Assembly (NCBI GenBank): GCA_037957365.1
Contig: JARHVA010004807.1
Coordinates: forward strand, 1-64,000
Length of the DNA: 64,000 nucleotides
Reading direction: 5' to 3'
Source of the DNA: Torreya grandis
Lineage: Eukaryota > Streptophyta > Pinopsida > Cupressales > Taxaceae
Position 1 is the stretch's first letter; every line of letters starts with the position of its first letter. Under the pieces are notes generated by a model. It made no database searches. It was given only the letters and a program-made list of their open reading frames with translations, and was not told the origin of the DNA. The position numbers and the translations under genes were made by a program. Below are positions 12,031-24,914 of this stretch, piece after piece.

Positions 12031-13440
12031 AATAAATGTATTATTAAATTAACACTTGAAAAGTGTGAAGGGGTTTATTTTGATGGATGTGTGATGATAT
12101 TTACATTTATAATACCTTAAAGGGGTCCAAATATCCCCTTTTATAGAGTATAATTTATGATGCTTTTTGATTGCCTCAAACAACAAGCTCTAAAATTCCT
12201 AATATGTTCACCCATATAGCAACCACATCAACATTGCCTTGCCACATAAATATCCAAACATATCTTTGTGAAGGAAGCTTGAAGCATGCCACCAACCACT
12301 ATTTATTTTTTCTTACACCATCAAAATACAGAGACATCATTACCTAAGATAGTGGTGTGACCTGTGTACATTCCACTTCATTACCCAATTTATAAAGGTG
12401 GCATGTGTTTGAATTTGGAAAGAATGAAATGATTTTCTGGCATTCTGTTTGGTATTCTCTCATAGTTTTATTCACAGTGCAATTCTATAGGTATTAGTCA
12501 TTATTCTTGTGTTGATCCTCTATTTTTGTGAACATGGCTACTAAAACAAGTCAAATTTCTGTGAAACAATGCCAATTTTTGTTTTGTAGCTAAAGTATTT
12601 CTTCTATAACTTTTACATCCTTGAGGTATGGGAAAATGAGGCAATTTTCAATATATTTATGATTATCATCCATATGGATTATGATGTTAGTTAGTTAAAT
12701 ATTGGTTCACTTTTTATTCTCCTAGTTAAATGTTTGAATAAATTTTGCATAAGAAATAAAAAATTGATTGCACCAATTTTGAATTGTTTTAAAACATTCT
12801 AGAGATTTTTTAATAGTGTGTAAGAAATAATAATAGTTTAAGAAATAAATATGTGATTGTACTAGGATAGGATTAATGTGAAAAAAATTTAGCAGAAACT
12901 ACAAATTATTTGACTAAATTTTAGGCCCTTTTCATCACATCTCACAAATAAAATTTAATAATGCATAAAAGGAAAGTGAGTATTATTGTTTTCTAGGTTT
13001 TTTTTTCTTCTTGAACTCATATTTTTCAATTAAATAAGTCACTTTACAATTTCTTGTTTGTTTCAATTTTCCCATTACAAAACTAGGAAAATATCAAACA
13101 TAACTCCTCTTTCAATATTGATTAATAAGAATAAAAAAATTTAGGGATTTTATTTTGGCTTTTGTTTAGGGATATTCTTGAAACTAAGTTGGATTATATT
13201 TGAAACTTCAAATATATATATATTTTTGTTTTATGGAAAACATTTCAGGAGAGATCCCACATTTGGGTAAGACCCAAGGAGGTAGGGGTGTCTCTTCTAC
13301 CAAAATCATCCAGGACTCACACCTAGCCTACCCCTTTCGGCATGTTCAAAGAGCATGCTTAAACAAAAGATAAATAGTCACCGAGCCTTGTATATACTAG
13401 CAAAGAAAACCAATAAGATTGAAACCTTATGGCTCATGCA
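12031..13440. other. No gene recognised; probable LTR and LINE-tail debris
   Basis: AT-rich, with stops in all frames. Part must be the rest of the LTR that begins at 11937, whose far end I could not place. At about 13245-13435 the GC content rises, and the minus strand resembles the 3' untranslated end of a plant LINE (ends in an A-rich run near 13205-13235); it may be the tail of the LINE at 16640-20600, separated by the inserted LTR element. Confidence 0.35.
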
Positions 13441-13904
13441 TGAAAGGAATGAAAACCAAATTGTTCCAAGCCTAAAATATCTATGGTGTTAGTAGAATAT
13501 CATATTCATAAAAATAATAATCTAAAAATAATTTGACATCATAAACTTACAAATACATATGCAAAAAAAGAGCAATAATATCATATGTTATATCTCTAAA
13601 GATTGCATGCAAATACAATGAATGATCCTTTCATATATAGGCAAGAAAGATCAATCCTAACTATGAGATTAAGCTAAATGATAAATCATAACTAAAATAT
13701 CAAGCTAGATATCAAACCCAAAATAAAGAAATAATTATCCCTAAAGGATAGAAATAACTATAAATTATCTCCATAATATCTAAGAGATAAATATGTAATA
13801 TCTCATAATATTTAAAATAAATAAAATGAAATATCCACACATAAGTGGGTGGGAATAATAAAGTACCTAGGTAAACATGAGCTAAGGTAAATAATCTACT
13901 CTAA
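13441..13904 (-). repeat. 3' LTR of short minus-strand element
   Basis: 464 bp, aligned with 16168-16631 along its full length with scattered substitutions. Confidence 0.75.
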
Positions 13905-14356
13905 GACCCCACCTCAAGTGAAGATAGGAGCCAAAAATAAAGTGGCATAACATAATATGAGTCCCGATAACAAGGCTTGATCAGGTTCTCATGTACAATA
14001 AATTCATGAATCAATCTCTCATAAAATGGAGAATGGGATAAAACCTGTAGGAAAAAAACCCCTCCTAAAAAAGAGAGAAAAGAAGGAAGGACTTCATATG
14101 GAATCCCCCTTAAGGACAACTTCCTTCACCTCACACAAAAATTAGTACTGTATATATTTCACAAATGGAAATGATGTAAGAATACATATCTATATGAGGT
14201 GAAATATTCCCATGTACACAAACCATGAGTTCTCCCCATAGGAAGAAAATCCAATTACTATATGTGATAACAATGTCCCAAAGATACATCACTTGTAAAA
14301 ACACTGATGTTGTGGTGACCTTGTCAAAGAATAGGCCTAATAGTAGATACAATACT

Positions 14357-14973
14357 TTATAAGTCCCTATAAATAACTCTATCAGTGTATCCCATAGAGT
14401 TGAGTGTGCAAGACCCAAATATAATAATATATCTCTCAAAGAAACTAAACATGTGAGAAAGTGGATTCATCATAGAACAAGTAAAAATAGTAGTAGTGAG
14501 AGTAACAATAAGTTCTAAATCAAAATTTGCAACAATAATAGGTTCCTCATGAAAATCATTATCTAAACATATATAATCAAAAATAAGAGTAGGTGATGAA
14601 GGATCAATAACTATGGTATAATAAAAGTCATCCTCAAGAAGTCGTGATGGTATTTTATCCATGATATCCAAAAGTGATGGTGGAGGTGTCACATCCTCAA
14701 GAATCATGTCCTCTCGATCAATCAAATGAATAGGAGTACAAACTCTATGAGGAGTAATATGTGCCTCAAGTAAATCATCATCAAAAGATAAGTCCTCACT
14801 AATAAGAGAAATGATATTTGTGTCATCATAAAAAAATCCTCACTTACAAGAGGAGAAAGAAGTGGAACATAAGGAGGTAGAGTAAAAGAGGGTTTAAAAG
14901 ACCTAGAAGGCTTAGTTTCCTTCTGAAATAAGTTAAAAATTGGTCTCAAAATTCCTTGAGTGATGTGGCACAT
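14357..14973 (-). pseudogene. Unrecognised acidic reading frame inside short LTR element
   Basis: Two overlapping minus-strand frames (14722-14973 and 14357-14725) join through one apparent frameshift near 14825-14835, in a run of seven T's on the minus strand. Past the join the reading is rich in Asp, Glu, Leu and Ile, with patches such as EDLSFDDDLLEAHITPH and DREDMILEDVTPPPSLLDIM, and goes on for over 100 residues. There is no zinc knuckle, DSG/DTG protease site or polymerase motif. It may be a captured gene fragment or a fast-evolving accessory frame. I do not recognise the family, and a chance frame is possible. Confidence 0.35.
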
Positions 14974-16154
14974 GTTACATAGGACTATAAATTGTCTAAA
15001 ACATAGAGGCTAATCAAGCAAAGAGCCTCATATTTCATGGATACAATCCAGACAATACCTTCCTCATCTGTAAAGTGAGGAAAGTCATCAAACACAACTT
15101 TCTACAAGCCTTTTAGCTGCAAGTGTATCTTCATTTTAATCTTTCAAGTGTTGTAATTTTATGTGTTTAGGGGCTCAAATAAATGGGAAGCCATTGTCAA
15201 AAATTAAGAAGAAAGTCAAGAAAAAGAACCCTCCTAAAAAAACAAATCCCCTCATGATAATTTAAAATCTCGTATAAAAAATAATGAGCACCCTAAAATT
15301 TGACACTTGATAATTTAGTACATTTATAAAATAAATGACACTAATAGATAATATATAAATAACATACACTTTTGAAAAAAATAACACTCAATTTTGAGCC
15401 ACGGTTTAAAAGTTATAACATTTACAAGTTTTTCATCATTAAAATGGGTCAAATAAATAAACATGGCACTATAAATCAAAATAATGTGACTAAAAAAAAG
15501 GAACGTAACCTTCCATCCAATCATTGGAATCATAATTGAACCACAAATTCCTCAAGCCAACAAAAGTAAAAAACAATCTGCCCACAATATATTATTTTTA
15601 TTAAAAAATTAAAAAAATCTTGAGTAATCATCTCCTACTATATTGTTTTTGTATCTAGTAGAAATTAGTAAAATTGTGATAATTTTTTATTTCCTAATGA
15701 AATTTAAAAATTTAAAATGATTGAAAAGATAAAAATAAGATGCACAAAACCCATAAAATTTTGGCATAATTTCATAGAATTAGAGATCAGTTTGTAGAAG
15801 AAAATTTGTTTTTTGATGACAAACATAAATCTGCACTTGAAAATGATAGATCTTGATTTAAATATCCAACTAGAAAAAAATAGGAGGTATATCTAACTTA
15901 CTCAGACACCCTAAATATAATAGAGAACTCAGATTTACTCCATGAAACTCTAAAATTGTGTCTACAACAAAAAACATAAAACCCTTCCAAAAACTAGAAT
16001 TTATTGCACACCTTTCTAATTCCCAAGACCACCCAAAGAGAATGCAAGATAAAAGCATACTTAATATGAAAAGAAGATCTATGGAAGGAAGAAGATCTAT
16101 GTAATGATCACAAGTCCTTTCCATAAACTCTAAATGGATACCTGTAACACATCC

Positions 16155-16167
16155 TACTATGATACCA
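16155..16167 (-). other. Primer-binding site (tRNA-Met type)
   Basis: The minus strand reads TGGTATCATAGTA, one base from the canonical TGGTATCAGAG start. Confidence 0.6.
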
Positions 16168-16631
16168 TGAAAGGAATGAAAACTAGATTGTTCTAAGCCT
16201 CAAAGATCTATGGTGTTAGTACAACATCATAATCATAAACCAATAATATGAAAGAAATATAACAACATAAAATTACATATACATATACAAAAGATAGAAC
16301 AACAATATCATATATTATATCTCCAAAGCTTCTACACAAATACAATGAATGAGCCTTGTATATATAGGTAATGAAGATCGATCCTAACTAAGAGATCAAG
16401 CCAAGTGATCAGTCATAACTAAGAGATAAAGCTAGATATCAAACCTATAACTAAGAGATAACTATCCTCAAAGGATAGAAATAACTAGAAACTATCTCCA
16501 TAATATCTAAGAGATAAATATGTAATATCTCATAATATTTAAAATAAGATCAATAAAATATCCACACATAAGTAGGTGGGAATAATAAAGTACCTAGGTG
16601 AACATGAACTAAGGTAAATAACCTACTTTAA
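16168..16631 (-). repeat. 5' LTR of short minus-strand element
   Basis: 464 bp; its plus-strand start touches the primer site at 16155-16167. Confidence 0.75.
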
Positions 16632-16639
16632 AAATACAA

Positions 16640-19600
16640 AAACCAAGGTAAAAAATAAGATCCAACATAATTATAATCAAGACCAGAATTAGAAGCACAC
16701 TCCACAACTATAGAAAGTAATGGAGAGGAAGCCAATGACTAGCTGAGAAAAAACAACAACCAAGGAGGAAATGACACCTTACAAAGATTATAGCAATCAT
16801 TTCTATTATTGTCCAAGGATAACATGCATAAGATCTCATGCCTTAGCTTTGTCGACTATCATAAGGGAGGATGACCAAAACCTTTCACTTCAAATTGGTC
16901 AAGAGCCCAATTAGTAATTACATCTACAATTTATTAAAACCTTGAAGAGTATGCAGATAAATAACCCTCTCATATTTTCTTCAAGCAATTGGATTTTGTG
17001 AATAATTTTAAAAATTCTCAAATCCTTGGAACTATGAGAAATGGGATCAGAAAGCAACTTAATCCAAAACATAGAGAGAGTAGCCAATAGGATATTCTTC
17101 CACCCAACCTGCCAGACAATCTTAAGACCTTACACAATAACTTTCCCTTAAATAGAATTGTTGGTGGTAATACCGATTTTGTAAATAAAAGAAAGCAATA
17201 GAATTATCCAAATCCATACCAATGCATCCAATGCTTTCATAACTAGGATTTCCCCTCAAAGCATCATCCATATGGATGTTATTGAAGCTAGGGATTGAAT
17301 AAAGAAATGAAACTTACCATTAGAATCTACCTAGGAGTGAGGGGAAGAAGGAATAATGTAATTAACTTGAAGAATGAGCATCTCAATCTGAGAAGGTGTC
17401 ATAAGGTGTTTCATCAAGTGCATGACTGATTATCTAATATTATTAAGAGTGTGCTACCAAATCCAAACACTATCAGTAGCCTTATGCTTAAAAATACTAG
17501 CATTTCATTCCTTCCCTGTGTTTCATAAGATGAAATAAATCCCAACCCAAAGAATCTAATTATAAAATATATCAAACTAGAAAATATGGTGCCAATCTTG
17601 AAGGGGTTAAATCAGGGATGAAATACCTATCCATGGGATGCCCAAAAGACTCACCAAGAACTGTCATTCCTCACTAATAAAGGACACAAAAAGAACAGAT
17701 GAGAAAAAGTTTCCTCATGATCCCTATATAGGACACATCTAAATGGGCCATTAAATCCCCTTTTCATAAGTTGATCTCTCATAAGAACTCTACCACGAAA
17801 GAGAATCCAGATGAAAAACCTAACTTTAGGCCACAAATTGTGACTCCAAAGTTACTTAAAAATATTTTTGAGAGGATGAATTGAAGGATGATAAAGAAAA
17901 TGATAACCATCCATCATAGTGTAGATTATATTACATTGTCCTCCCCATGCCAATAATTCTTCTTCATCTGATAAAAAAAAGATATTTATCTTTAATAATA
18001 TGAATAAGGTGGATTTTAGATTCTAAAAAAATTCAAATCATCCAAGCTTCAAGGGAAATCCATTTCCTTTCAATTGTCCATTCTCTATTGGGCCTATTTA
18101 AATACTTGGAAACTGTAATCCAATCTTTATGATGTATTTATTCTATGAACTCATGAAAATGGGGATATTGTTTAACAAGAGGGGGTACCAATCCCAAGCA
18201 TTAGTCCATAAGTGGGCCTTTTTACCACTCTTGATGATCTAAAATAATTTTTTATTAATCAAAGACTCACTAATTTTAATAATAGATAGCATAGGAGAGC
18301 CTTTCGAAAGAAGGGAGAACCGGATAATTTGATCAGGAAGTTTATTTTCAACGTATTTGGATATTAGGGTTTGCATATAAAGTTGTGATGGAGATTGAAG
18401 AAGATGCCAATAAATGTTAGTAGTGAAAGCTTGACCATTTAGCTGAGTTGAACAAAAACCCAAACCTCCTTCTTTCTTATGGAGATAAAGCATAGTCGAT
18501 TTCACCAAAGACCATTTTTTAATAAGCTAAGCCCCCTTCCATAAAAATTTGTGGCATATTTGATTAATTTCTTTGAATATGGCCTTGGGAACATGCAAGA
18601 TGGAAGATAAGTAAATGGGAATAGATTGAAAAACATTCTTAATCAAGGTGATTCGTCCCCCCATAGAGATCCATCTATTGGTCCACTTGGAAATTTTAGT
18701 TTTCATCCTATCCACTAACCAACTCCAATTAAAAAGTTTATTTTCCCTCAAGGGAACTCTAAGGTAGATAACTGGCAAAGGAGATTTCCAAAAGTGAAGT
18801 CTATCAAGAATCATATCTTCTTGTTTGGGAGATGTATGAAATAAATAATTTTTTGACTTATCCTCACTAATAATTTGACAAAGTGTTGTCTTTAAAAGTT
18901 ATAACTTATTATTAACGTTTGAATCCTCTTGAGTTATAGCTTTGAGCATCAAGGAAGAATCATCCAAAAATTGAAAATGTTTCATTAGCTTAAGACCCCT
19001 ATCAATATTAACACATTTAATAATTTTTTCTTCTCTAGCTATATCAATAATTCTACCAAAAATTTCTACCATATTGATAAAAAATTAAGGAGAAAGAGAG
19101 TCTCCTTGTCAAATACCCCATAAACCAAAATTGAGAAAGAAACTAAGGAAATACATCCTTTTACCCAAAGAATCCATTCCTTAGAAAAATTTAAAGGCTT
19201 GAGAATTATTTATAGTAAGACCCAATCAACCCTATCATAGGATTTGTAGAGATCCAAACTTATAAACAAAGTTGGGGTATTTTGGTGTTGCATAGAATGG
19301 ATGGCTTGTTGAGCTAACACAATCTCATCAAGGATTTGTCTACCAACCACATACCCACCTTGCTCAAGGAAATAATTTTATGGAAGAGGATATACAATCT
19401 ATTAACCATAATTTTGGAAATGATCTTGTATAAAACATTACATATAACAATGGAGCAAAAGCTAGAAATATTCATTACCTCTTGCACCTTTGGAACCAAA
19501 GCAATAAAGGTTTTGTTGATCTATTTAAGAATAAATTTAGAAGTTCTAGCTTCTTTCACAATCTTTAACAAGTCATCCTAAATAATATCCCATAATTCTT

Positions 19601-20600
19601 GATAAAATTTAAAAGAAAACCCATCGAGCATGGGGGATTTCCATTTACTCATACTAAAGATAACATGTCTTAATTCTGTTAAAGAATGTTATTAAGAAGA
19701 CAACAATTATCCTCCATAGAAATAAGAGTAGGAATGTCTTGGAGAATCTATTATTATGATGCCACATCCAAAGTAAAAATATCAAAGAGATGAGAAAAGA
19801 AATTGAGCATAATATTATAAATACTCTATGAAGAGAACTTCAGAGTTCCATTATCCAATTCAAGAGAAAAAATATGATTGAAATACATTCGCATTAGCAT
19901 GGATTTGTAAAAAAATTAAGTTTTTATCCCCTTCTTGAATCCATTTGATTCTAGATTGTTGTTTCCTCATAATTTCATCTCTAATATTCCATTCATCTAG
20001 GTGATTAATTAAATTGAGTTCCTCATGCTTAAGTTTCTCATTAATAGTGCTCAGAAGAATGGTTTCAATGACCTTATCCAATCTATCAGATATCTCTTTA
20101 TTTTAACCTTGATGTCCCCAAACTCATCCCAATTCCATTTCATGAGTTGGGATTTGACATATCTAATATTTTACACAAAAATAAAAATATTTTTTCCATG
20201 ATGAGACTTACCTTTCATCCACCAGTGCTGAATTTTGTTCCTGAGATCAGTGTGTCAAAGTCACATCAGCTAAAAATAAAAAGGAGATTTCAAGCGTTGA
20301 TAATTCCAAATTGCTATCATAATAAGCTAATGATCTGATCTAAAACTATTGACAATTGAAGACTTGGGGATTTTCCCATTAATAATAAACTCCTTGATCA
20401 ACAAGAATTTATCCAACCTATCTGCAATGAAAGCATTACCCGATCTCCAGTTGGTCCATGTCAAATATTTTAACTTGCACTTTGGAAAAAAATAGCTCTA
20501 ACAAGATATATGGGGATTTTTTAGGGTTTAAGGGTAGTGTTCAAGTGGGGTTCCTTTTTACCACTATTTTTCCATGTATTTATTAAGACTTCTCTAAGGG
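16640..20600 (-). mobile_element. 5'-truncated L1-type LINE with C-terminal RNase H
   Basis: On the minus strand a decayed ORF2 reads in order: the end of the endonuclease, reverse transcriptase, zinc-binding domain and RNase H. No ORF1 or endonuclease start is visible above about 20600, a pattern expected of LINE 5' truncation. The low-coordinate end abuts the short LTR element, which may have inserted into the LINE 3' end. Confidence 0.75.
17130..20590 (-). pseudogene. LINE ORF2 remnant (endonuclease end, RT, zf-RVT, RNase H)
   Basis: The reading is broken by many stops and shifts. Landmarks from N- to C-terminus: endonuclease end LKYLTWTNWRSGNAFIADRL (near 20410-20475) and the SDH catalytic-type motif near 20330; the RT-linker EGDKN pattern near 19930; the RT entry MVPKVQEVMNISSFCSIVIC and KIISKIMVNRL (19400-19499); a thumb/connection region with KWTNRWISMGGRITLIKNV (about 18626-18682) and IPIYLSSILHVPK; zf-RVT WPKVRFFIWILFRGRVLMRD with HLFFLCP (17651-17836); and an RNase H start HMDDALRGNP (about 17240-17275) followed by TTNNS. 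The family reverse transcribes its own RNA at nicked target DNA. This copy cannot be active. Confidence 0.75.
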
Positions 20601-23600
20601 AAGGAATGATGTTAATTATATATTTGATAAGTAAATAATAACTATAGCTAGGATAGTCTTAAAAGAGACATTACAAAATGGGTTTTTTTTGCTATAAAAC
20701 ATCAATTTATAGATCATGGGGGATAAAGGAAATAAGAATTAATCTTAAGTTTGAACTTTTTTGGGGTTTTTGGTGCAATATAATGAGTGAAGACATAAAT
20801 CAATAAGCCAAAAAATCATTCATATTTGAAAGAAGATGAAGAGTGTTTTCAAATTGTTTGGGTGGTAGGGTTAATAGACTTCTTTGAAAATTATGAAAGT
20901 TTTGATGAAGAGGTAGCAATGAATTTTTCTCAAAGTTTAATTGATGGGAATGTAGAGATTAGAGGTTTGAATTTTGAGGTGTAATAAGAGGTATTGGGTA
21001 GGGTTTAAGGTCTATCAACAACAAAATTAATATAGTATATTATTAATAAAAAAAGGAAATCAATGCAAAAATAATTTCCTTCTACCTAAAAAAGAATATG
21101 AAAGATATTTGAAAATGGATTACAAGGACATCCATCCCTCCATGGCTAGAGGTAGCCTATCAGGTCCAAATATATATTACATGTGAAGGAAGGTACTTTC
21201 TTATCTTTGCCTATAATTTCAAACTCTTATCTCATCTACAACATTATATGCTAGTTAATGTGTCATTCTCTTTATTAAAATTACTAGTAATAATTGCATA
21301 TGATGTTCAAAATGGTAATTTTAAAGGCCTTAGCTCACCATGGGTTAATTAAATTACTAGCCTCGTATGCCTTAAAATCTAAGAAACCTAGAATTTCATG
21401 GGTTATGTTTTGTTCAAATCCTTAGAATAATGAACCTCTAAAAGGAAAAGAAGGAGATTGGTCTTGCCTGAAAAGGATATTAGGGCAAAACCAATTCGTA
21501 GAAGATCAATTAAATTGGTTGAGAAAGTATATAAAGAGAAAAGTAAAAGGATTGTTGGATGTGATGCCAAAGAAGTGTATTATTTAGGGCATAGTAAGGT
21601 TGAAATTCTAGGCAACCACTCAAAAGTTGAAGTTCTAAAGGAAAAGAGAGAAACTTGAAATAAATTGGATAAGGAACATGTGTATGTAAAAAAATAATAG
21701 GTGGTTTTTAAAAAATTAGAAAAGGCACTAGAGATTATAGAAATTCAAAAGAAGAATTAGAACTACTAAAAAAGGAAAGGAGAAGTAACTAGAGGAAGGG
21801 GAGATAAAGTTGGACATTTTAACTAGGGTAGTAGGTGAAATTGATAATGGCTCAAGTGAAATCTTGGAAGAAAACTCCAAAATGGTGAAAAAAGAACATG
21901 AGAAAATGGAAAAGCTCATTTTTTATGATCTACATTACAATGATTTTCAAAACCTTAGACAGCATGGGTATGTAATGCTGACTTTGCTAAGATAAAAATT
22001 GAAGATGGCAAGATAAAAACATTAAAAATGAAGGGAAAATTGGAAGTAGTCAAATTTAAAGTTACATAAGATTTTATTTCTAGAGAGAAGGTAATTTTTA
22101 AGATAAAAGAATCTTTAATCAAAATTTGTGAGTTGTCAGCTTAATTATCTGAGTACAAACCTCCAACCAAAATTTATATTTTATTTTTGAATTAAAAATG
22201 GATAAAGCTTCAAATTGGAAGGGATTCCTCAGATTTACCATTGGACATGAGTAGACCAAAAAAATTATAAGATCTTTTCTTCTTTAGGTCATGGAAATTT
22301 TTTAGTGTGCATCGTAATTACATAATTCGGTATTGCCTTTAAGTATTGAATGGAATCCAAATCCATTTTTTGGGGCCCTGATGATTATGGAATTTATGTC
22401 ATGTCTCCACAATGAACAATCTAGAGGTTAGGAGAATATTTTGTATGTTACAAAAGAAAATAATTCCCCACATTGGCTGAGAATTGAGCACTTTAGGACT
22501 GAGTAGATATTGACTTGCAAATATGCTCTTCTAAAAATGAGCACATCAAAGCCAAATCTTTCAAAATGTAGAGGGAAGTGGTGGAACAATTTATCAAGTT
22601 ACCCAGGGATTTAAAGGGGGAAGTATACATAGGAAGTTATGCTAAGCAATCTAAAATTTCCCTTCCTTTGTCAAAAAGAAATTCACATTGTCCTTACAAC
22701 TTGTTATCTACCTGGGCTAGGATGGATTTGAAATTGCATTTTGTAATGTAGGCTAAATCAATTGGAGATTCCAATTTCCTCTTAAATTTGGATTAAATTG
22801 AGATTCTAATTTCCTCCTATATGGTACCCAATACCTAATTGAAAAGGCTTCTAATTTTTGGATGCTGATGAAGAATTATGAAAATGGAACGTTATAGACA
22901 GGGTAAAGGGTTTTGTATCTTTGTTGGAGGATTTAAATATTATAACTAGAGACTTTAGAGTTTTATGTGAAGAGAAAATGAAAAATAATGGAAATTATTA
23001 AAAAATTGTAGTTCAACAAGTGAGGATGATGGTTTCTTATATTCATCTATCAAGAAACAAAACCCACTAGATACTTGACACAGAGAGTTAAGTAGTTAAG
23101 GCTAGGATTGTACCCTGGATGATTTTGAAAATGTGTATGCCCCTTAGTCATAACTACTTAGATAAAGGAGATCACTGATTTAAATATATACTTACTCAAC
23201 ATTGTAAATCCATTATATATTTATTTCTAAAATATAGGCAAAGATGTTGATATTCTATGTAATTCAGTGATCCTATGTAATGCCTTCAAATATATCAAAA
23301 AAAATTATGATAATTTTGATAGAATTGTTGGTTAAGGCTGGGATGTAAGACTTTTGTATGATCTTATGCATATATTGTTGTACTTTGTGGGTGATCATGG
23401 TTTTACCTAAAAGTTTGGTTTGTAAGAGATTCTTAAAAACCTTTTGATTTCAAGTTATTTAGCATGATGGTTAGTTATACATATAATACAAAATATGTGT
23501 TTGAGGGGAACATATCAAAAGAAGGAATGCTTTGAATAATTGAAATAAAGGTTACTTTTAGAGATGCTAAAAAATGAATTCTGAGTAAAAGTTTATAGTA

Positions 23601-23690
23601 TAAAGAATATTCTACAGAAGCAATTGCCATAGAAGATGGCCTATTGGGATACTTTATTACTACTATTGGGATAAGCTTATTTTGTTTTAG
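20600..23690. other. No gene recognised
   Basis: About 3.1 kb of AT-rich sequence with only short frames. Lys/Glu-rich plus-strand frames at 21458-21658 and 21810-21995 are separated by stops and match nothing I know; they could be part of one decayed basic protein or the result of A-rich composition. No LTR ends or polymerase motifs were seen. Confidence 0.4.
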
Positions 23691-23695
23691 ACCCT

Positions 23696-24080
23696 AGTCT
23701 CATGGCACTAAAACTACAAAAATAGTTGTAGGTGCTACAGATATTATTTAGGAGTAGGTATGCAGTGAAACGGTCTTATGGATTTCAAAAACTACAAAGT
23801 TTACACGTGTAGAGGAAATCTAATAAGTTTGAATGTAAAACCAAATTAAAAAATATTTATAGAACACTTTTTATTGGTTGTAATGTGCCTAAAAATAATA
23901 TTCAAGGGCTACAATTTCTTGTCCCCAATCTCTACCCATCTCTAAAAAACTTTCCCTATGCAATCATTGCTCCTATTTTTTAGGAAAATATTTTATTTTT
24001 TGTAGTTCAATGGATTTATACTTGCATGGGACCACCTGCAACTACAAAATAGTTATAGTTTCTCCCTTCATGAGACCGCC
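23696..24080. mobile_element. MITE candidate with terminal inverted repeats
   Basis: GTCTCATG...AAACTAC...TTGTAGGTG (23697-23737) recurs inverted at about 24036-24077 with several mismatches. A second related left arm (GGTCTTATGG) lies at 23772. The interior is non-coding. Exact ends and a target duplication were not found. Confidence 0.35.
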
Positions 24081-24439
24081 CTCTTAATCTAATATGCCAT
24101 ATATTCTCTCATAGATGGTCAATAAGGATGTTGTGATATTCATCTTAGCTACAGATGATAAAAATCTTGAAGTTGTTTTCATTGAATAAGTTAATGTTTT
24201 GTTTGTAAGGACTCAAGGTTTGATCTATTTTTTCTTTAGCGAAAGATTTAAAAACTTGTAATTTTGATATTATCATAAACTCTTGAAGTAAGATGTTCAA
24301 TATAGGGGTGAGGGACCCTCCAATCTCCTCTTTTACTGATTAAGAAAAATATTTTAAGGTTTTTGTGTATGTTTTTTTTTTTTTCAAACAAATTGTATTA
24401 TCATTTCTTAAGGTTTTCTTTAATTTTGTTTTTGAAAAA

Positions 24440-24914
24440 GTGTTTGGAGTATGAGGTATATTTTTAGTGGTATAAATAAATTTTAATTTTTTTCCCTAGG
24501 TGTTTGATTTGGTTATCTATTAGTGTTACTAAAACATTGTGAATAACATATTCATATTAGCACACTATAAATTTATTAAATAACACACTTTCATATGTAT
24601 TTTCTAATAATATATAACATACCTTGTATGTATGTATTGATTTTAAATAAATTGAGTTCACAATGGATATGTGTGTGTAATTATTTTTATGATAAAAAAA
24701 TCTGTATTATTATGGATGGATGGAGATGTGGGTGTGTTTTTTTCCATAAATTTAAAGAGCAAGAGATGTTTTTTTCTTAGTGGTGTTAATAAATTTTAAC
24801 TTTTTTCCTAAATTGTACAACATTACACGTTTCATGTAGTTCACCTATTACTGATATTAACAAGTTATGACTAACATAGTCCTATTAACATGCTATGAAT
24901 AACACAGTCTTATT
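24440..24914. repeat. Tandem repeat locus, left part (unit about 310-360 bp)
   Basis: The block TTAGTGGT..TAAATAAATTTTAA recurs at about 24465 and 24778, and GAATAACA at 24539 and 24893. Blocks like ATTAAATAACACACTTTCATATGTATT (here written in part) recur at 24577, 48434 and 54696. The array is broken by the Ty3 element at 24915. Confidence 0.55.

Larger units (their letters stand above)
13441..16638 (-). mobile_element. Short minus-strand LTR retrotransposon with unknown ORF
   Basis: Direct repeats 13441-13904 and 16168-16631 (464 bp each) both start TGAAAGGAATGAAAAC. Immediately left of the second, the minus strand reads TGGTATCATAGTA, a tRNA-Met-type primer site, so the element is on the minus strand. 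A G-rich purine tract (minus-strand GAGGTGGGGTC) lies beside the first LTR. The repeats end in TAA rather than CA, so the exact ends are uncertain by several bases and no clean duplication was found. The 2.3-kb interior has no gag, RT or integrase motif that I recognise. Confidence 0.7.
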
